Positions 57,884 to 64,000 of a stretch of 64,000 nt of DNA are shown piece after piece; position 1 is the stretch's first letter, and each line of letters starts with the position of its first letter. The position numbers were made by a program, and so were the translations under genes. The notes beneath the pieces are model-generated. The model searched no databases. It was given only the letters and a program-made list of their open reading frames with translations, and had not been told where the DNA came from. The DNA is from Portulaca oleracea (taxonomy: Eukaryota > Streptophyta > Magnoliopsida > Caryophyllales > Portulacaceae): the NCBI GenBank assembly GCA_029582165.1, contig CM055882.1, positions 15,385,001 through 15,449,000 of the forward strand, given 5' to 3'.

Positions 57884-58391
57884 CTATAGACTTTCAACTA
57901 AAAAATTTGAATATATTTTTTTGAAAAGAAAATATAAGATAATATTATTGAAAGTCAAGTGATAACTTTGTTAATATTTTATATTTCACAATGGTAAGTT
58001 CAGCAGATAATTTTTGAGTTGCATGCCGATAGCTGACGTAGATTAGCGAATAATTGATATATGTTAAAGTAGTTATTTGTCACGAATATGTTCAGTAAAA
58101 GCAGAGGTGGAGTAGCTGATAAATGTAAAATGACCAAAACAACATTTCTTATTATGATTATTATTGTTGTTGTTTTTAACATCATCATCATCATAGTATC
58201 GTTAATTTATTAAATTATATATTGACCTATTATATAAACTACCACGTACTATTGTATTTGTGATGGAAAATATTTTTAATTCAGCATAGTTTTACAAGTC
58301 TTGCAAAATTAAAATATGAAAAGTTGATGATCAAAGTGTTCCATCGAAAACCGTGAAAAAGAAAATGAGATAATTTTTGTGAGATGGTGGG
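57884..58391. other. AT-rich spacer
   Basis: No gene. Short ATT and CAT runs at about 58153-58195. Confidence 0.5.

Positions 58392-58449
<58 letters not shown>
58392..58449. repeat. (ATT)n microsatellite
   Basis: About 19 perfect trinucleotide repeats. The poly-isoleucine frame across it is not a gene. Confidence 0.97.
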
Positions 58450-58453
<4 letters not shown>

Positions 58454-58802
58454 TGCTATTTTAATTTGTAGTGAGGCGTGGGTTACTCTTGGCAAGTTGG
58501 CATCGGGTTTCAAACATGGGTGCAAAATCATGGGTATAATAGGAAATGCCATAATTAAACGTTGTCCATGAGTTCTTGACATTATCTAGAGCAACGTCAA
58601 AGGAGCTCACCATTAAACGTCAAAAGCTATTACAAAATGTTACTTTACTGAACATAACTATCCAAATAGCTATCCGCTATCTAATCCACTAAATTTGCCG
58701 AACAAGGCCTTAACATTTGATAAAAGGACTTTTTGACTGGTCAAAATGTTAGACGCTAACCCAAACGCTATAGTCAAACTAAATTGGGTTTCTAAGTAAG
58801 GA

Positions 58803-60135
58803 TGTCGAACTTGAGGATGGGTGTGAGGTCTGTTTAGGTTTTCGGTTTGCTAATGGTTCTCAAATGCAGAAAGCAATAAAGTATGTAAATTAAGCAATTA
58901 AACTATACTAACAGGAAAACAATAAGCTATGAAAACAAGCAAATAACCTACCCTATCAACTCAAGAAAGCACAAGAAAACATAAAAAGATAACCCAACCG
59001 AACTATGAAAGCAAGTAAAGGCAAGGAAAAAAAAACTAAATCAAAATAGGAAATTAAAACAAGAAATTATACCTTCGAAGCATCTAGTCTTCATCTTGAA
59101 TCCTTCACTCGAACTTTCCCCCGAACAAACAAGAAAGTGTGGTTTGGACTACTAAGAATCCTCAAATCCTCACTTTGAAGTAGGATTTGTGACTCTTAAT
59201 CCTCCTCCTCACTAAATGTTGAATTGGATTGTGGCTAACTTAATAATCAAAACAAACATAATTCAAATGAAAGCATAAAAGAGCAAGAAAATGAAAGAAA
59301 ACTTCTGAAATTGCTTGGTGAAATGTTGATTACAAACTAGAACATGAGAACTTGGAGAACAAGGCAATAGAAACCCTAAGAGAGAAAAAGTAAAATTGCA
59401 ATAACTTGAAGGAAATTCAATTGAAAACAAAGTAAAACCTTACTAAAACTAAAGCTAAAAGCTACTGATAATTTCGTCCTAAGGATTTATATACAAGCTA
59501 AGGTTGTTACACAACGCAGCATTTTAACCGGAGATTATGCGCAGAAAAGCAGGGTGACTCGGGCGAGTCAGGGTTCTGGCCACTGGAGGATGCCTTCTTT
59601 GGTATTTTCTCTTCGGCTGCACAGATACACGTCTCAACCGAGTCGTCCATGTGACTCGGGTGAGTCACTCTTCTGGCTGCTCCTTGCCTTGGCCAAATTT
59701 CAGAGCTTCCATGGTAGTTAGCAGAGGCTTGTCACACCCGAGCTAAAAGGTGACTCGGGCGAGTCAGCCTTCTGAGTTCTTCTCCATACTTGGCTAATTT
59801 TTATGCTTTAAAGCCACCAGCCCATAGTCACGGGCGAGTCATGCCTTGACTCGGGCGAGTCAACTTGCTGCTCTACATTCTTCTACTTTTCTCCTTACTT
59901 GGTGGAATTTGCTCCGTTTTGGCTCGGTTTTGGCTCAACACTTTATTTTCCTACAAAACTAAGAAAACAACTTAACTAATAGATAAACCGGGGTTAGAAC
60001 AAATAAAAACACCTTATAAAAGAGAAGAGTTCGGCTTGGAACGAGACCGAACATTAAACTTAGTGACCCAATGGTAGGGGGACACCTAAATCTAAGTCTG
60101 AAGGCTTAGTTTATGTCCGTGCTTATACCCACACA
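58803..60135 (-). mobile_element. Possible solo LTR of unknown family (about 1.3 kb)
   Basis: Reads TGTCGAACTTGAGG at one end and ACCCACACA at the other. The flanking AAGGA and AAGAA match at 4 of 5. On the minus strand a TATA-like GTATATAAATCC (about 59494-59483) precedes a leader with TTCTCTCTTAGGGTTTC (about 59385). The 97-bp minisatellite would then lie upstream of the promoter in U3. No coding capacity. It could instead be the promoter and leader of an unrelated gene. Confidence 0.35.
59540..59880. repeat. 97-bp minisatellite with TGACTCGGGCGAGTCA core
   Basis: The near-palindromic 16-bp core occurs at 59555, 59652 (one change), 59751 and 59847, with spacing of 96-99 bp and less conserved intervening sequence (TTCTGGCTGCTCC, CTTGGC(C/T)AA(T/A)TTT). 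Confidence 0.85.
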
Positions 60136-60868
60136 AAGAAAATTACAAGTCATCGGAACCAATCTCATGATCTACAAGATGGAAGGCAACCAAGATGCCA
60201 AATGAATTACTTGCTCATTGGCCACCCTATCTTTATTAATGTTTATGAAACGTTAGTTGAAAAACTAAACGCTATTTGAACTGCTAATTGGAATATGAAG
60301 TTGTTTAACACAGACAGTTGAAGAAGTATTTTAATTTGATTAAAATGCTAAACCGTATCTCAAATTTTACTAGAAAATGTGACGAAGAAAAAGGAAATCG
60401 GTTCCAATTTAAAGGTGAAAGGGATTACTTCTTCAATTGTTTATGAAGAGCCTAACTTTATTCGTGAAAAAAGATTGATTGATCTTAAACGACTGAAGAG
60501 AAGGGTTAGATAGTATTAGACTATTAGTACCTATTTATGCAATCATGTGGATCCTTCGGATGGAATGCTGACTGTGATTTAGGTTTAAGAACATGTTTTG
60601 TACGTCTAATAAAATTAAAAGATAATACTCCTTCCGTCCCATATTAATTGACACTTAAACTTATTTTTTTTGTTATAAATAATTTTCACTTTCCATTTTT
60701 CAATACCTAATTTAATTATTTTAATTTTAATAATTATGTTAACTTTTTACTTTTCCAATCAATAAAACTACTCTTACTCACATTCTCACTACCCACACTT
60801 TGATATGCGAAAAACACCTTGGATAATAGTGATATTTAATTACCTAGATAGTTTTTTTAGTTAAACAT
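60136..60868. other. Spacer with a one-ended Stowaway fragment
   Basis: At 60628 CTCCTTCCGTCCCATATTAA after TA is a typical Stowaway end, but no opposite end was found in the next few hundred bases. Nothing else is recognised. Confidence 0.5.
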
Positions 60869-61516
60869 CAGGGGCGGAGCCAAATTGTTTCATTAGGGTG
60901 GACCACAATATGACGATTTTTATATCAAATTTTTGGTACATAAATTACAATATAAAAAGGGAAATATTAACTATCAATGGGGCGCCAAAACAAACAAATT
61001 GCTCTTATTAATAAATATTATGAGACTAGCTCATACAATTGACATTATTTTTAAGAGAACTTTTTTTCATTTATTGATAGATAAGATAATGTTAATTAAT
61101 TAAATTCCATTGCTTTATAAAAAATGTGAGAAAATATAAAACTTTTTCTAAAAATAATTAAGATCTAGAGGAGAACATTAGTATTGAATATTTATAAAAA
61201 TATAGAGAAACATATACATGAAAATAAAAATATTAAATGAATAAGAAAAACAGAAATAATTTGGTAAAAAAATATAGAAACAAAAAAAGTAAAAAGAAGA
61301 CACATGGAGAAGGGCATGGCTTTGGTGTAAAAATCGAAAAACAACATGCTTGTGAATAGATTTGTACACATGACCAAAGGGATAAGAGATGAATATTCAT
61401 ACAAGACACCACCATTAAGCCACATATAATTTCAAGCTTACCTATGCACCATTTAATAGAAATTTGCAACGATAGCCTGGGCCATGGCCTCCCTAAGCCC
61501 CCCTTAAATCCACCCA
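60869..61516. mobile_element. hAT-like non-autonomous element (648 bp)
   Basis: Left end CAGGGGCGGAGCCAAA, right end CCCCTTAAATCCACCCA, diverged inverted ends of the CAGGGGCGGA type. Exact 8-bp flank TTAAACAT (60861-60868, 61517-61524), the duplication length of hAT transposases. The AT-rich interior has no transposase; small minus-strand frames there are hydrophobic noise. Confidence 0.82.
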
Positions 61517-61524
61517 TTAAACAT

Positions 61525-61851
61525 TGATATATATAAAATTATGAAATATGACAATTAATTTGGAATGGATAGACTATTTGAGTACGACAACATATCAATT
61601 ATCCAGTATCTCTGTATTAAATGAAAAAAGGAAAAGCAATGTATCTCTCAAATCACCAAATCTTAAAATATGAAGTATCAAAAAGGAGTCGGAAACTACA
61701 TATATACCATCACCGTATCTTATCCTGAAAAATGATTTGGCCTACCAAACTTTTACTCGTGGAACGATCGAGAACACTTGATTCACTATCTATTTCTCAC
61801 GTATGTAATAGTTTATTAAGATATAGGCGACTGGTTGTATAATATTGTTTA
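61525..61851. other. AT-rich spacer
   Basis: No gene or element recognised. Confidence 0.5.
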
Positions 61852-62309
61852 GGCCCAGTTCTTTTATACAGTGTGTTGCGATATGATGTGGGTGTGGTGA
61901 AATTATGGCGGGAATTATGATGGGTTATTGATAAGTTATTGTGGATTTTTTGTGTATATATATATATATATATATAAATATTGTAGGGTTATTGAATTCT
62001 AATAATACGAACTTTTGGTCATATAAGACTTAATAATACGAACTTTCGATTTGATTCTTAATAATACGAACTTTGACCCCCTGTTGCCCCCAGTAACACG
62101 CCACTGAGTTAAGTTCTTAACTCAATGGCGGGATGACGTGGCGGCCGGAGGAATATATTTTGACTTTATTATATACCCAGTCAGCATTTGACTTGTCCAC
62201 ATCAGCTTCCTTCCTTCCCCTCCCTCTCTCCTCCTTTCTCTTTCTCTCTCTTCCCCCTCATCTTCTTCGATCCACCGTAGAAGAGTTAGGGAGTTTTGCA
62301 AACCCAACA

Positions 62310-62465
62310 ATGGCTTCCCTCTCTAATCTCTACTCATCATCAACCACTCCATCTCTCAAACCCAAAAAACCAAATCGAAACAACCCGATCCTCACCCTCC
62401 GGCCTCCGCCTATCTCCGTCGTCGCCGATGCCCACTCCACCGCCTCCGCTGCTGTGAACCTCTGA
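62310..62465 (+). pseudogene. Captured 5' exon, transit-peptide-like (51 aa)
   Basis: ATG 62310 in good context (ACAATGGCT) reads MASLSNLYSSSTTPSLKPKK, then PNRNNPILTLRPPPISVVAD and AHSTASAAVNL to TGA 62463-62465. It is rich in Ser, Thr, Ala and Lys with almost no acid, as expected of a plastid transit peptide. It follows a pyrimidine-rich stretch resembling a 5' UTR. The donor gene is not identified. The following sequence does not continue a known domain in this sense, so this is a fragment, perhaps transcribed. Also possible: a chance ORF. Confidence 0.4.
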
Positions 62466-62497
62466 TTCTCATTCCCATTAACCAAATCGAAACAACC

Positions 62498-62985
62498 CTA
62501 ACAATCTTTACTCAATTTCTTACCATTCTTAAGTTTTTCTTCAATCCTCATCAAAACGATTTGCAACCGTTTCGGATCCAGAACGAAATTCAACGATTTT
62601 CTGATGAACATTAGATTAATCTGATTCATAGAAAGCCCATAGCTCTTCAATAAGGCAACATTTGGAGGGATATTTCTAGACGCACAAGCAGCACCAAGCA
62701 GCACCGAGGTCCCAAAAAGCCTTCAATTTGGGTTTTAGGGTTTTGTCGGCATCGTAAGTTAGGATTTTGGGGACAGCAGAGATGATTTTTTGAATCTGGG
62801 TTTGGTTGAATCCAGATGTTTTGAGCAAATTGACAACATAACTAGGGTTGTCAGGGGATTTGAAGGGACTAACCTTGTAGGAAGCAAGAAGGGCTTATTG
62901 TTTGGAGAAGCCGAGTGAATTTACCAAATAATCGGCCACGAAATTGGAAGTGTAGGCGTTGATTGCAGATGTTGTGTATTGAAAA
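62498..62985 (-). pseudogene. Captured mTERF-family fragment
   Basis: The minus strand from about 62965 reads SNFVADYLVNSLGFSKQ, a stop, ALLASYKVSPFKSPDNPSYV, VNLLKTSGFNQTQIQKIISA and VPKILTYDADKTLKPKLKAF. After a frame change near 62690 it reads RNIPPNVALLKSYGLSMNQI, NLMFIRKSLNFVLDPKRL and QIVLMRIEEKL. This is the helical-repeat pattern of plant mTERF proteins (organellar transcription or RNA factors), with Pro-x-Ile/Leu motifs ending each repeat. Only two to three repeats are present, with one stop and one frameshift, so it is a fragment, not a gene. A 16-bp GCAGCACCAAGCAGCA duplication marks the frame change. Confidence 0.75.
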
Positions 62986-63227
62986 CTCCATCTAAACCCA
63001 GAGTTGGAGAATACAACCCAAACAATCTTTACTCAATTTCTTACCAAATTTTTCCTGCTTTTCTTTGGTTAGTGGGAATGAGAATCAGAGGTTTGTAATT
63101 GGGGTTTAGTTTGGTGGAGGAGATGAAGGGGAAAGAGGGTGTTTGGGAGGAGAGGAGGAGGAGGAAGAAGAAGAAGAATAAAGAGGAGCAGGCTGGGAAC
63201 GACGAAGAGGAAGAGAGAGAAAGAGAG

Positions 63228-63258
<31 letters not shown>

Positions 63259-63654
63259 GAGAGATAAAGAGGCTGACGTGGCAAAATAAATCTGACAGGG
63301 ACTTGCTTCCGCCACACATCGGACACAGAGTTAAGTTGAACTTAACTCGGTGGCGTGTTACTGGGGGCAACAGGGGGTCAAAGTTCGTATTATTAAGAAT
63401 CAAATCGAAAGTTCGTATTATTAAGTCTTATATGGCCAAAAGTTCGTATTATTAGAATCCAATAACCCAATATTGTATTGGTTTGTGAAAAAGTATTGAT
63501 TGGAAATTTAAATTAAAGATATATAATAAATTTGAAAAAGTAATTTGTGGTAGATTCTAGTGAATTGTGATGGAATAATATGTTGTGGTGGGATATGGTA
63601 AAGTGCGGTGAGCTATGACACCGCAGATTGTCGACCGTATAAAAGAACAAGGCC

Positions 63655-64000
63655 TAATAATTGCCATTGTTAATGTCAGCCCATTCAATTTTGAAATAGT
63701 AAATGGCTTCACCTTCCAACCCAATTAATAAATGGGTTAGGTTTAAGCTGAAGGGCCCGTTTATATTCGACACAAACATAAAACCGGCACCATCTGACTT
63801 ATCACCAACCCTAGATTTGAGCAGGTGGTCAGGTAGATGGTTATACTTAGTGAGATACGTGATGTTATTAACGAGTACAAGTGAACTTGAGCGAGTTACA
63901 ACATTTTTTCTTTTGGTGAATCAAAATTTGAGTGGACACTAATTTTTGAACATGACATCCGGTTCCACTTCAAGCTCCAGGGTATAGGAATTCATTTATT
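63655..64000. other. Right flank
   Basis: A 79-codon frame at 63703-63942 (MASPSNPINKWVRFKLKGPF) has no recognised family and no gene context; left unannotated. Confidence 0.4.

Larger units (their letters stand above)
61986..63468. mobile_element. Pack-MULE-like element with captured gene fragments (1483 bp)
   Basis: Inverted ends of about 130 bp are nearly perfect (a few mismatches), beginning GGGTTATTGAATTCTAATAA; each arm consists of three units with AATAATACGAACTTT. The exact 9-bp flank is AATATTGTA (61977-61985, 63469-63477). Between the arms lie a pyrimidine tract (62205-62270), a short plus-strand ORF, an mTERF-like fragment on the minus strand and a purine tract (63125-63265). No transposase. 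High arm identity suggests recent movement. Gene-fragment capture between Mutator-type ends defines Pack-MULEs. Confidence 0.88.
61852..63654. mobile_element. Outer MITE with GGCC(C/T)AGTTCTTTTATA ends, split by Pack-MULE
   Basis: Left GGCCCAGTTCTTTTATACAG and the complement of the right end GGCCTTGTTCTTTTATACGG are inverted repeats. Both are followed by T/G-rich arms (GATATGATGTGGG; complement CACCGCACTTTACCATATCC). Without the 1.5-kb insertion it is about 310 bp. The flank is TA on both sides. A TA microsatellite is at 61955-61975. Confidence 0.7.

Noticed and set aside
58331..58582. Poly-isoleucine ORF
   Set aside because: Product of the (ATT)n microsatellite.

Overview
The window reads as gene-poor, repeat-dense nuclear DNA of a flowering plant, probably a eudicot. 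The evidence is an L1-type LINE with a DUF4283/zinc-knuckle ORF1, an RTE-type LINE, a Tekay/Del-type Ty3/gypsy chromovirus, a TRIM, Stowaway-like MITEs, hAT-like and MULE-derived MITEs, and AT-rich spacers. No intact host gene, tRNA or rRNA was recognised. The only possible host coding traces are two short exon-like stretches in the first 520 bases and gene fragments captured inside a MULE-type element near the right end. The species cannot be named from what is visible.

Layout. 1-884 is flank. 901-8650 is a nearly full-length but broken L1-type LINE with a 16-bp target duplication, abutting a MULE-like MITE (8669-9204). 10400-15449 is an old inverted-repeat element holding two later solo LTRs: a Tekay-like one (10775-14217) and a small copia-like one (14660-15280). 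15450-18002 is AT-rich spacer with one MULE-like MITE and one Stowaway. 18003-32520 is a 5'-truncated RTE LINE split by a 13.1-kb Tekay chromovirus (19254-32381, minus strand), which carries a 209-codon extra ORF ahead of gag. 32521-38231 plus 53641-about 54230 is a decayed minus-strand gypsy relic containing a TRIM (35409-36110) and a split MITE. That MITE is interrupted by a 15-kb plus-strand non-autonomous LTR element (38493-53563). It has only a gag remnant and long tandem arrays, and it is itself hit by a MITE in its 5' LTR and by a 3.8-kb Tekay-like solo LTR (47941-51744). 54231-64000 is spacer with two further MULE-like MITEs, a copia-like solo LTR, a possible minus-strand LTR with a 97-bp minisatellite, an hAT-like element and a Pack-MULE-like element nested inside another MITE.

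Relationships. Most elements are delimited by target-site duplications read directly (16 bp LINE, 5 bp LTR elements, 9-10 bp MULE-like MITEs, 8 bp hAT, TA for Stowaway), so the order of insertion can be reconstructed, up to about four levels deep around 48-51 kb. The coding regions are mostly broken. The most notable unexplained items are the upstream ORF and spliced-leader signals of the chromovirus, the MULE-like family whose termini are built of tandem units and one member of which captured an mTERF-like fragment, and the hierarchical tandem arrays in the non-autonomous LTR element.
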